Shown piece by piece: positions 45,688 through 53,022 of a DNA stretch of 64,000 nt. The first letter of the stretch is position 1. Every line of letters begins with the position of its first letter. This DNA comes from Arcicella aurantiaca (lineage in GTDB: Bacteria; Bacteroidota; Bacteroidia; Cytophagales; Spirosomataceae): NCBI RefSeq assembly GCF_003148625.1, contig NZ_QGGO01000004.1, positions 61,995-125,994 of the forward strand, written 5' to 3'. Both the position numbers and the translations under genes were made by a program. The notes below the pieces were generated by a model, which was not told where the DNA came from, did not search any database, and saw only the letters and a program-made list of their open reading frames with translations.

Positions 45688-46415
45688 AGGTTATAAAAAC
45701 TCAATCTGAATGAACTTATTGAAAGTGGTTGAAAATCATGTTTCCCCATTAAAAAATACTGGTTATCCAAACCGTAAACTATATGATTTCGATGATTGGG
45801 GTCAATTAGCAGGCTTAATACGTTGGTTAAAATAGGCAGTTCAAAATCATAACCAATGGGTAAAAAGAAGTCTCCATTCTTCCAAAATCCTTCTCCTTGA
45901 ATTGGTAAATTAGGTTCTCCAATGATAAAAACTGCTGACTCATCAAGAATAGTCCATTTCAGCTTTTGAAGTCTAATAGCAGGTGCATTTTGTATATATT
46001 CTTTTAAAGTCTTCCTTTCAACCAACATTCCCAGCACAGGCTTTTCCTGTTCTGACTGAACGAGTTTTATCGAAACTTGGTTGCTGACTCCAAAATAATT
46101 AAAATTATAACTTGGCAATTCAATTGATAAAGCTCTTTCAATAGGAGTCCACAACAACATCGGGATTGTACGCTCTGGCAGTAAACTATCTTGCTTGAAC
46201 AGTTTATTTTCTTGAGAATAATAAATCGTTTTGTAGGGAATCGTTTTCACGTCCAGAGCATTTATTTGCTCATAGGTAAAGTCTTTAACCCAACAAAAAT
46301 TATCTTCCATTGCCATTTTGAGGTTAGCCCAATGCCTGATTTTCCCTAAAAAATCAAGATGTTTCTCGTCGATAGCCAAAAAATAGTTTATATCGTTTGA
46401 AGTATTTTGTGCCAT
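45684..46415 (-). CDS. Ternary-system accessory protein (bpX-like)
   Basis: A 243-residue protein with no catalytic motif. It begins with a helical N-terminus (NDINYFLAIDEKHLDFLGKI) and continues as beta-rich sequence (TIPMLLWTPIERALSIELPS, FWKNGDFFLPIGYDFELP). The position between moxR and vWA genes, overlapping both (28 bp and 4 bp), is the usual place for bpX-domain adaptors of this system type. I name it by context more than by sequence. Confidence 0.6.
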   Translation of the reverse strand: MAQNTSNDINYFLAIDEKHLDFLGKIRHWANLKMAMEDNFCWVKDFTYEQINALDVKTIPYKTIYYSQENKLFKQDSLLPERTIPMLLWTPIERALSIELPSYNFNYFGVSNQVSIKLVQSEQEKPVLGMLVERKTLKEYIQNAPAIRLQKLKWTILDESAVFIIGEPNLPIQGEGFWKNGDFFLPIGYDFELPILTNVLSLLIDPNHRNHIVYGLDNQYFLMGKHDFQPLSISSFRLSFYNL

Positions 46416-47518
46416 AACGATTCTATTTTTTGTTGAATATGTTGTCTATGTTCTTGATTTTTAATCCATCCGCTTCTATTCTGAACGTAGCGTAATTTAT
46501 CTTTAATCACGTTTTGTTCCTCGAAAGACAAACCGCTATTTTCCCATTTATCGGTTAATAAAACGACCTCTTTTATTAGTTCTTCACTGTTAGGAACTTT
46601 GTTAAATAAAGCCTGCGGATGACTTTGTGGAACAGCTTCTTTGCCAATAACTCCGTCAATAATACCCGCCAAAATTTCTATTTGTTCTTCGGTGTCCCAA
46701 ATGTATTTCATTACCCATAAATCAGAAATAATGGTTTCTGTTCTTCCACAAATCAGAGCTGATGCCACCAATAAATTCTGAATTTTTACGGCACGTCTGT
46801 CCGATATTTTAATACCTGTATTCCGTAAATTATGGATTAAATCTACATATTGCTTACGAATAGGCATTAAATCAACGGTTTTACTCAACTGTTGGAGTTC
46901 TTTAATTTCGGCTGGCGTAATGGTTGGCATGGGGGCATTATCATCTCGTTGTAACTTCCAACCTTCGGTTAATACGCTTTCTAATAAATCTGGATTTACG
47001 TAATCACATTTCACACGAATTAAAAAACGGTCGAGCAAAGCATTCAACGTTTCATCTTCGGGCAATACGTTACTCGCCCCCACAAACATTAAGGCAGGTA
47101 GTTTCCGAGTTTCTTTCCCTCTCCTAAACACTCGTTCATTTAATGCCATCAATAAGCTATTCAAAATAGCACTGTTAGCGTTAAAAATTTCATCCAAAAA
47201 TACCATTGATGCTTCTGGCATCATGCCTTCGGTATTGGTAATGAGTTCTCCATCTTTCAATTTACGAATGTCAAATGGTCCAAAAATTTCATTTGGCTCG
47301 GTAAAACGAGTTAGTAAATATTCAAAATTATTCCCATCCTCAATACCATTGGATAGCATTCGGATAATAGCACTTTTAGCTGTACCAGGAGACCCCAATA
47401 AAAAAGCATTTTCTCTCGCAATTAGACTAATTCCTAATAAATCAACGATTTCATCCTTTCCGATAAAAGACCCTTTGATGTAGGACAATACTTGATTTAA
47501 CTTATCAATAGCATTCAT
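46388..47518 (-). CDS. MoxR-family AAA+ ATPase
   Basis: A 376-residue MoxR/RavA-type AAA+ ATPase. Walker A is GSPGTAKS (42-49) and Walker B is VFLDE (106-110), followed by the MoxR-typical IFNANSAILNSLLMALNER. Sensor 1 lies in LMFVGASN, the arginine finger region in LLDRFLIR, and a helical lid follows. MoxR ATPases remodel vWA-domain partners; here the partner is encoded two genes downstream. It is the motor of the ternary conflict system. Confidence 0.9.
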   Translation of the reverse strand: MNAIDKLNQVLSYIKGSFIGKDEIVDLLGISLIARENAFLLGSPGTAKSAIIRMLSNGIEDGNNFEYLLTRFTEPNEIFGPFDIRKLKDGELITNTEGMMPEASMVFLDEIFNANSAILNSLLMALNERVFRRGKETRKLPALMFVGASNVLPEDETLNALLDRFLIRVKCDYVNPDLLESVLTEGWKLQRDDNAPMPTITPAEIKELQQLSKTVDLMPIRKQYVDLIHNLRNTGIKISDRRAVKIQNLLVASALICGRTETIISDLWVMKYIWDTEEQIEILAGIIDGVIGKEAVPQSHPQALFNKVPNSEELIKEVVLLTDKWENSGLSFEEQNVIKDKLRYVQNRSGWIKNQEHRQHIQQKIESLWHKILQTI

Positions 47519-47545
47519 AAAACTTAACTTATTTGTTTAAACGTT

Positions 47546-48163
47546 TTAATAATTCACCCAAAAACTCTTACGATAATCTCCTAATGAAGCCCCTACGATT
47601 TCCGAAAATGCAATGGTTTCGGCTAATGGTTTTCTTTGGTACTTAATAATCCGATTGGCATATAATTGTTGAAGACATCGGTCAGACTGTTCAATCGTAA
47701 AATCAAGTTTCTCAACCAACAAAGGGTAATTAATGCCAGAATAATGCCATGAATAAAGATGATTTTCTAAAATGGGGATAAGTTCATCTTCGGGATTAAT
47801 TCTATCCAAGTGAGTGATAACATCGGGTAAAAAACGAAGCGACAAATCCGCAGAAAGAACTGCCGAAGGCGTTTTGGGATACATAAAATGAGGAAGTAAT
47901 GCTGACAGGTCATCGTTACTATTCTTACGATAAAGTAAGAGTTGAGCCGAGACATAAAGCGTATTGGCTGCCCATAGTCCAGCGTGAGCGTCAAACGGTG
48001 GGATTTGGTGCGGATATTCTAATGACTCTTGGTGATAAACCTGACTTAAATAGTCTATAACTTGATGTTGTTCTTGCTCAGATGTTTGAAGAATATTATC
48101 GTAGAGAATAACTTCTTCTCGCTCTCTGATTGCGGTTAACATCATCAAAAAGTAATTATTCAT
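47546..48163 (-). CDS. Ternary-system associated small protein
   Basis: A 205-residue mostly helical protein with no motif I recognise. It has YLSQVYHQESLEYPHQIPPFD near the middle, a repeated aromatic pattern (LYSWHYSGINYPLL), and ends SLGDYRKSFWVNY. It lies 27 bp upstream of moxR on the same strand and matches in size and position the helical bpX-type companions of MoxR in such loci. No secretion signal or membrane helix is visible. Confidence 0.5.
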   Translation of the reverse strand: MNNYFLMMLTAIREREEVILYDNILQTSEQEQHQVIDYLSQVYHQESLEYPHQIPPFDAHAGLWAANTLYVSAQLLLYRKNSNDDLSALLPHFMYPKTPSAVLSADLSLRFLPDVITHLDRINPEDELIPILENHLYSWHYSGINYPLLVEKLDFTIEQSDRCLQQLYANRIIKYQRKPLAETIAFSEIVGASLGDYRKSFWVNY

Positions 48164-48230
48164 TTTGATGCTTTTAAGTGTATTTCAAAAGCAAGATAAA
48201 TAAAAAAACTGATGAAATCTATTGATTAGT

Positions 48231-49586
48231 TTACCATTCTACTTCTTTGTAGTTTTTGAGTAATTTTCCGTAAAGTGAAGTATTTCCTTCTTGTATTGCT
48301 AAGATTGGGTGAATGATACGCATGGCACCATCTACCGAATCAAGCGGTGGAATACTCAGTTTTTCAAAAAGTCTTGAACGTTTTTCTTCATTTGCACCAG
48401 TCGAAATCCAACCTACATCAACCGAGTTCATATAAATATTTTTCTTTACAAAATCAGCCGCTGAAGTTCTTGTGAGCATATTCAGTGCAGCCTTAGTCAT
48501 ATTAGTATGTGGATGATAGATAGTTTTATTCGCATAACTAAACTGACCTTCTGACGACGTAACATTGATAATAAATTTCTCTTTCAGCGAGCTTTTAGCC
48601 ATCAAACTCTTCAATTCAGAAATTAAGATATAAGGAGAAATATGATTGATAAAATTCACCTCCAACAACTCTTCTAAACCTACTTCCTCTAATTTAGAAT
48701 TCCAACTATTGACAGCTCTATAATCAACGGGTTGCCCAAAACGATTGACTTTAAAATCGCTCAAACTGGCTGATTCCAATAACTGTTCTTGTTTTAGCAC
48801 TACGGGCGTAGTATTCTCAATTAGCTTTTGACTATGAAAATCAAGTAAGTTTTGCTGTTCTCGCTGAATCAGTGGGTGATAATATTCAGGGGTATATTTG
48901 ATAGTTTGAGCCGCATTATTGATGAGAATATCAACGCAAGGGAGCGTATTTTTACAAAATTCAACAAATTCATAAACCGCCTTAATATTCCGTAAATCCA
49001 AACCATAGAGTGTCAAATTATCCTTCCAATTAGTAAAATCAGCCTCTTTACTGAATTGTGTTAATGCCAACGCTGGAAAGCGAGTTGAAACTAAAACATT
49101 GGCACCAGCTCTCAAAAATTTAAGAGCCGTTGAATACCCAATCTTCACCCTACCACCAGTAATAATAACTTGATAGTCCTTGAAATTGGGTTCTATTTGC
49201 CGTTGAGCATAGTTAAATTTTGCACAATCTGGACAAAGTTTGTGATAGAAAAAATGCAATGTAGTATAATTTGAACCACAGCAATAGCATCTTTGAGGGT
49301 GATTTAATTCGGTAAATTGAAACGAAGAGAGAGGCTCATGTGAATATAAAGTGACATTATTATGAGCATTATCCACAATAGTAGTTTGTGTGAGTTTGGC
49401 TATATCCTCAGAATGCTTAGTATCATTTTCAATCTGACGAATTTCCTTTTTTGCTTTTTTATGGATAGCAGTAATGAGGGTTTTAAATAGCTGATTATCT
49501 GGGTTATCAAAAGGATTTTCTTTCAATGCAGTTAACACTTTGACACAAGTATTCCACTCTTCTTCACTAAAGTTGTATTGATTCAT
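48231..49586 (-). CDS. SDR-fold protein with zinc ribbon, first gene of the ternary operon
   Basis: A 451-residue protein. Residues about 95-130 hold a zinc ribbon (CYCCGSNYTTLHFF then CPDCAKF). The short-chain dehydrogenase fold follows: ITGGRVKIGYSTALKFL for nucleotide binding, ILINNAAQT, and the serine region NVTSSEG. The active-site lysine is in NMTKAALN, but the residue four before it is Thr rather than the usual Tyr, so normal YxxxK chemistry may be lost or changed. It may sense or consume NAD(P) as part of the conflict system. The start is 22 bp downstream of an unusual tRNA gene on the same strand. Confidence 0.75.
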   Translation of the reverse strand: MNQYNFSEEEWNTCVKVLTALKENPFDNPDNQLFKTLITAIHKKAKKEIRQIENDTKHSEDIAKLTQTTIVDNAHNNVTLYSHEPLSSFQFTELNHPQRCYCCGSNYTTLHFFYHKLCPDCAKFNYAQRQIEPNFKDYQVIITGGRVKIGYSTALKFLRAGANVLVSTRFPALALTQFSKEADFTNWKDNLTLYGLDLRNIKAVYEFVEFCKNTLPCVDILINNAAQTIKYTPEYYHPLIQREQQNLLDFHSQKLIENTTPVVLKQEQLLESASLSDFKVNRFGQPVDYRAVNSWNSKLEEVGLEELLEVNFINHISPYILISELKSLMAKSSLKEKFIINVTSSEGQFSYANKTIYHPHTNMTKAALNMLTRTSAADFVKKNIYMNSVDVGWISTGANEEKRSRLFEKLSIPPLDSVDGAMRIIHPILAIQEGNTSLYGKLLKNYKEVEW

Positions 49587-49608
49587 TGGGATAAGTCGTA
49601 AAGAGTTG

Positions 49609-49679
49609 AAGAATGTCAGGCATCGAACCCAAATTTCAAGCTTAGCAAGCTTGTGTTTTTCCTATTAAACTACATTCTT
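49609..49679 (-). tRNA. Unusual tRNA with GCU anticodon and short variable loop
   Basis: A 71-nt cloverleaf on the minus strand. The acceptor is AAGAATG/CATTCTT (perfect), the D-stem GTTT/AAAC, and the anticodon stem CAAGC/GCTTG with loop TTGCTAA (anticodon GCT, Ser-type). The variable loop has only 4 bases. The T-arm is TTGGG-TTCGATG-CCTGA. Bacterial tRNA-Ser normally has a long variable arm, so this is not a standard serine tRNA. No CCA is encoded and position 60 in the T-loop is G. It may be a degenerate, phage-like or decoy tRNA. Confidence 0.75.
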
Positions 49680-49694
49680 CATATAGAAGAAAAA

Positions 49695-49767
49695 AGACAA
49701 GGCAGGCATCGAACCTACGACCCTCTGCGTGATAGGCAGATGCTCTTCCAAGCTGAGCTACTTGTCT
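49695..49767 (-). tRNA. Unusual tRNA with AUC anticodon
   Basis: A 73-nt perfect cloverleaf on the minus strand. The acceptor is AGACAAG/CTTGTCT, the D-arm GCTC/GAGC with GG in the loop, and the anticodon stem TCTGC/GCAGA with loop CTATCAC (anticodon ATC). The T-arm is GTAGG-TTCGATG-CCTGC. The anticodon arm resembles tRNA-Asp with G34 changed to A. Aspartate tRNAs normally carry GUC, so this variant is odd. CCA is not encoded and a T-rich run follows. It shares the T-loop TTCGATG with the neighbouring tRNA. Confidence 0.8.
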
Positions 49768-49776
49768 TCTTTGAGC

Positions 49777-49784
49777 CAAAGATA
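49777..49784 (-). promoter_or_regulatory. -7 box before the unusual tRNA pair
   Basis: TATCTTTG on the minus strand is a perfect match to TAnnTTTG and ends 9 bases before the first tRNA, so the tRNA pair can have its own promoter. Readthrough from hipT, 43 bp upstream, is also possible. Confidence 0.5.
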
Positions 49785-49809
49785 TGAAAACCTTTTTAGA
49801 GATAAACCC

Positions 49810-50817
49810 TCAATCTTTCAAAAAAGAGTACCTCAACCGCTTCAGCTTGTCGAAATATAAATCAGTATAAATTTTCTTAGTTTCTTCCGAGAGAAAAGAA
49901 TTACTTGTCAGCTCGTGTATTTGCGAATGGTCTCGCTGAAAAAACTGGAGAATCTTTTCTGCTCTTTTTTGATTAATGCCAATTTTTATGGCAAAAGCCA
50001 GAAAATCATCATACGCATAAAAAGCATTTGCTTGAAAGGATTCTGTTTCAAAATCTTCAGAAAATAGACCGTCTGACGTTGCCATATCCGAGTCATTCAC
50101 GTGTAAGCGGGTACACAGTAAGTCATACGCTGGTGATAAAACCATATCGCCACTGGAAGTTTCGATCAATGAAAAATTCTTCAGGTGAGCATCGCCATTA
50201 GAAAACAAATAATTAAATAACACCAACCGAAAAAACTTTTCTATTTCAACGGGATAAGCAACTACACTTTTCTTAATGAGCTTAGCCATGTCTTCATAAC
50301 TACCTTCATACTTGAGCGTACTACCTCCTTTTAGTTTGGATTTACCTGACAACGTAGCAAAGTCTTCGAGCATTAATTTTCCATTATTTTGCTGATAATC
50401 AAATCGTTTTGTCAGGTAAGCAGGACTACTGTCTGGAAAGAAAATTAAGGAGTTTTCAGCCGTTTCAATTTTATAAACTTGTTTGGCTATTTGCATTGTA
50501 AGATGCTCATTAGCAGGGATTTCATTAACTGCTCTAAAACGACTATTGGGAATGGGTTTCAGAATATACTGCCCATGTTCATTTTCTTTTACGGGTTTTA
50601 GTTCGTTCCTTTCCAGCAAAAGAGATACCTTTTCTTGAACTCCTGAAATAGAAACACGTTGAACTTCGGAGGTAATTTTAGCCGAATACTCCAAGGTAAA
50701 AGGTAAAACATGATTAACAGATTTACCTCCAAAAAGCCTTCTTAATGCTAATGGGCTAAAAGTATCAAAACCCTCCTTGAGAGTTGATGGACAGCATGAT
50801 AAGGTAAAATCAGTCAT
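49810..50817 (-). CDS. hipT: HipT-like kinase (HipA C-terminal part)
   Basis: A 335-residue HipA-type serine/threonine kinase lacking the N-terminal subdomain, which is encoded by the separate preceding gene. Motifs include SISGVQEKVSLLL (the regulatory serine and nucleotide loop region), the catalytic loop GDAHLKNFSL and SPAYDLLCTR. HipA-family toxins phosphorylate aminoacyl-tRNA synthetases, and HipT of E. coli O127 targets TrpS, stalling growth. The length matches HipT. The start overlaps the HipS-like gene by 8 bp. The two unusual tRNAs follow immediately downstream. Confidence 0.88.
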   Translation of the reverse strand: MTDFTLSCCPSTLKEGFDTFSPLALRRLFGGKSVNHVLPFTLEYSAKITSEVQRVSISGVQEKVSLLLERNELKPVKENEHGQYILKPIPNSRFRAVNEIPANEHLTMQIAKQVYKIETAENSLIFFPDSSPAYLTKRFDYQQNNGKLMLEDFATLSGKSKLKGGSTLKYEGSYEDMAKLIKKSVVAYPVEIEKFFRLVLFNYLFSNGDAHLKNFSLIETSSGDMVLSPAYDLLCTRLHVNDSDMATSDGLFSEDFETESFQANAFYAYDDFLAFAIKIGINQKRAEKILQFFQRDHSQIHELTSNSFLSEETKKIYTDLYFDKLKRLRYSFLKD

Positions 50818-51133
50818 TGGTTGGTGTAATGGTTATTGCCCCAATGGTATCGTATTGAGCCGTAGCAAGCAATAAGCCAAAGAAATCATTTTCATCAATT
50901 CGCAAAACACGACAAAGTATTTCTTTGTTTGCACCCTCTGGTAGCATATTATAAAAAACAGGAAAAAGCGAAGTGTGATAATAAGCCTGTTGAGTTTTAG
51001 GCAAAGTAAGGCTTATAGCTCTTTGTGTAGGATTGTGGAAATAATCATCATCGTATCTAAAAACAAATCCTGTTTCATTTTCTTCTACAATACCCGCTGG
51101 CATTCCTTTAAAGTTTACAATTGCTTTTCTCAT
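50810..51133 (-). CDS. hipS: HipS-like protein (HipA N-terminal subdomain)
   Basis: A 107-residue protein equal to the N-terminal subdomain of HipA (GMPAGIVEENETGFVFRYDDDYF ... TQRAISLTLPKTQQAYY, then LFPVFYNMLPEGANKEI). In HipBST systems this small protein, not HipB, is the main antitoxin. It overlaps hipB by 4 bp and hipT by 8 bp, fitting translational coupling of a three-gene unit. Confidence 0.85.
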   Translation of the reverse strand: MRKAIVNFKGMPAGIVEENETGFVFRYDDDYFHNPTQRAISLTLPKTQQAYYHTSLFPVFYNMLPEGANKEILCRVLRIDENDFFGLLLATAQYDTIGAITITPTND

Positions 51134-51333
51134 AATTTCACGTTTAATTGAAGCTCCATACCTAAAACCTCTGCAATTTTGAGTAATGTTTCTAAAGATG
51201 GATTACCTTCTCCACGTTCAATAGAAACAACAGTACGAAGAGCTACACCCGAAATTTCGGCTAAATCTTCCTGCCGAACTTTCAAGACTTTCCTTCTATA
51301 TTTTATATTTTTCCCTAATAGCTCCTTATTCAT
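51130..51333 (-). CDS. hipB: HipB-like HTH protein
   Basis: A 67-residue Cro/CI-type helix-turn-helix protein (RRKVLKVRQEDLAEISGVALRTVVSIERGEGNPSLETLLKIAE, given here only as landmarks RQEDLAEISGV and TVVSIERGEGNPS). It likely binds its own promoter, and the perfect palindrome at 51338-51349 sits just before its start codon. Confidence 0.85.
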   Translation of the reverse strand: MNKELLGKNIKYRRKVLKVRQEDLAEISGVALRTVVSIERGEGNPSLETLLKIAEVLGMELQLNVKL

Positions 51334-51337
51334 TTGT

Positions 51338-51349
51338 GCAATATATTGC
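51338..51349. promoter_or_regulatory. Possible HipB operator
   Basis: Perfect palindrome GCAATATATTGC, 5 bp before the hipB start codon on the minus strand. Confidence 0.45.
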
Positions 51350-51390
51350 GTTTATTTGTATAAATATAAGAAAAAATTTATACCAAACGC

Positions 51391-51416
51391 AAAAAAGTGC
51401 ATCAGGATGCACTTTT
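51391..51416 (-). terminator. Intrinsic terminator upstream of hipB
   Basis: AAAAGTGCATC and GATGCACTTTT pair over a 2-base centre. On the minus strand six T residues follow, so it stops transcripts coming from the AraC-type fragment before hipB. Confidence 0.8.
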
Positions 51417-51468
51417 CAAAATTCAAAATGGATATTTTAATCTAAATGTTCCTCCTTTTAAATATATA

Positions 51469-51504
51469 AAATGTCCAGTTTTTTAATTAAAAAACTGGAC
51501 ATTT
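51469..51504. terminator. Perfect 36-base palindrome after the AraC fragment
   Basis: AAATGTCCAGTTTTTTAA and its exact complement. It lies 35 bp downstream of the AraC-type fragment and can act as a terminator in either direction. Confidence 0.7.
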
Positions 51505-51538
51505 CATCTTGATTCTCTATAAAACATAAATACCACCC

Positions 51539-51838
51539 CTAATTATAACTGTGTCGGTACTCAATGGGTGTTAAATTAGTCTTATTTTTGAATAGTATTC
51601 TGAAGGATTGCGAGTATTCAAATCCTAATTGATAAGCGATTTCACTTACGGTTAAATCAGTTGTGATTAGAATCTCTTTTGCTCTTTCAATCAATCTGTT
51701 ATGAATATGTTGCTGCGTATTTTGTCCCGTCAAACTTATGAGCATATCACTAAAATATGATGATGTTACATTTAATTCACTCGCAAGTTTTTCGACACTC
51801 ATCACCAATACAACTTTGTTTTCTAATTTATTATTCAT
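51539..51838 (-). pseudogene. AraC-family HTH fragment
   Basis: A 99-residue frame covering only the AraC-type double HTH (LASELNVTSSYFSDMLISLTG and VSEIAYQLGFEYSQSFRILFK). Full-length Bacteroidota AraC regulators are about 270-350 residues, and no N-terminal part is readable upstream in any frame. It is probably the remnant of a truncated gene, although a stand-alone DNA-binding domain cannot be excluded. Confidence 0.65.
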
Positions 51839-51981
51839 CGCTTTGTTTATTTGTGAGGTACAAAGGTCTGAAGTTGAAAAAGTTTGGATGTGTTCAGAAT
51901 GCAGTTATTTGTGTTCAAAATGGGGTTTTTAAACAGCAATGAAAAATAATACTAAATCATTCAAATTCTGACGTTTACCTA

Positions 51982-53022
51982 TCATTCAAAACCTTTCTTC
52001 CAAATAAAACCATCTAAAACATAATGAGTTACTTGCGGAAGGGCTAACAAAGGTATTAAGAACGACAAAGACATCGTTGAAAACGTAGTAGGCAAACAAT
52101 AAGCCCAAGAAAAAAGTGTATCGTAGCTCCGCCATTGGGTTGCGTCCCAAATTGCTTCTTCAAAATAGGCAATTAAAATAATGATAATAATGAAAAAAAA
52201 TAACCCATTTTTATTGAATACAAGCCTACTAAATCCTTTTACTTGCCCTTTTCGCTTATGAAGGTCAACCCAAATTAAGCACATATACGGTACGCCGTGA
52301 GCTACAACATTCAGAATGGTGAAAATTAAATCGTTATTGAAGTAAACGATTCCAAAATACCAAGAAGCCATTGTTCCTGCAATCAGTAAAATGCGAGGGA
52401 TGTTTACTTGATGATTAAGGATACTATAAGATTCCTTGAATATATAAAGCACGACTAATCCAGCATAAATCCAATTAATAATTGATAAATATTGAGTGTT
52501 AGGAAATGAGAGAAAATCTTGTTCAACAAACCAAAGGAACTCTCTTGGTGAATTCAGATGCCAATGAATTATCGGCAAAACAGTCGCTCCATAAATGGTA
52601 ATTTCATCAAATAAATCTAAATATTTTGACTGACTATGTTGTCGATTGTACAAGCGAACAAAGCCATATTGTTGCCTTATAAAGTGAAATACAGCTAAAT
52701 ACGCTAAAATCCGCCAGAACCATTCACTTCCACCAAGCCAATAAATTGAGACAAAAGCGAAGTAACAAAGTAAGGGAGTGAGCGTATAAAGGATTCTATG
52801 TTTTTGAAAGCTTCCAGCATCAAAATAAGTTTTAAAAAGCATACTATGAACATGAGCAACATCTATCAATAATACAAAAACTACCCACGCCCAGAGTGGC
52901 GTTGTTTCATGGAAAAAATAAGACTGAGCAAAAACAAAAGCAAGTGCTAATGCCACAAAAGTTGGGGCAATGATGAATAATAAATCAGTCTTTGCGTTTG
53001 TAATCCAAGGTTGTTTTGTCAT
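51982..53022 (-). CDS. Multi-pass membrane protein of the polyamine cluster
   Basis: A 346-residue integral membrane protein with about eight to nine hydrophobic helices (from LLFIIAPTFVALALAFVFA to the C-terminal FLIPLLALPQV). Conserved-looking histidines and charged pairs lie near helices (IDVAHVHSM, FHFIRQQYG, VAHGVPYMCLIWVDLHKR), suggesting metal or cofactor contact. I do not recognise the family. The ATG overlaps the stop of the FAD oxidoreductase (ATGA), so the two are translationally coupled and probably work together. Confidence 0.65.
   Translation of the reverse strand: MTKQPWITNAKTDLLFIIAPTFVALALAFVFAQSYFFHETTPLWAWVVFVLLIDVAHVHSMLFKTYFDAGSFQKHRILYTLTPLLCYFAFVSIYWLGGSEWFWRILAYLAVFHFIRQQYGFVRLYNRQHSQSKYLDLFDEITIYGATVLPIIHWHLNSPREFLWFVEQDFLSFPNTQYLSIINWIYAGLVVLYIFKESYSILNHQVNIPRILLIAGTMASWYFGIVYFNNDLIFTILNVVAHGVPYMCLIWVDLHKRKGQVKGFSRLVFNKNGLFFFIIIIILIAYFEEAIWDATQWRSYDTLFSWAYCLPTTFSTMSLSFLIPLLALPQVTHYVLDGFIWKKGFE

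Noticed and set aside
49609-49679. Calling this a normal tRNA-Ser(GCU)
   Set aside because: The variable loop has 4 bases, whereas bacterial serine tRNAs carry a long variable arm.
34844-51333. Prophage or integrative element
   Set aside because: No integrase, transposase, capsid, relaxase or clear attachment repeats were seen.
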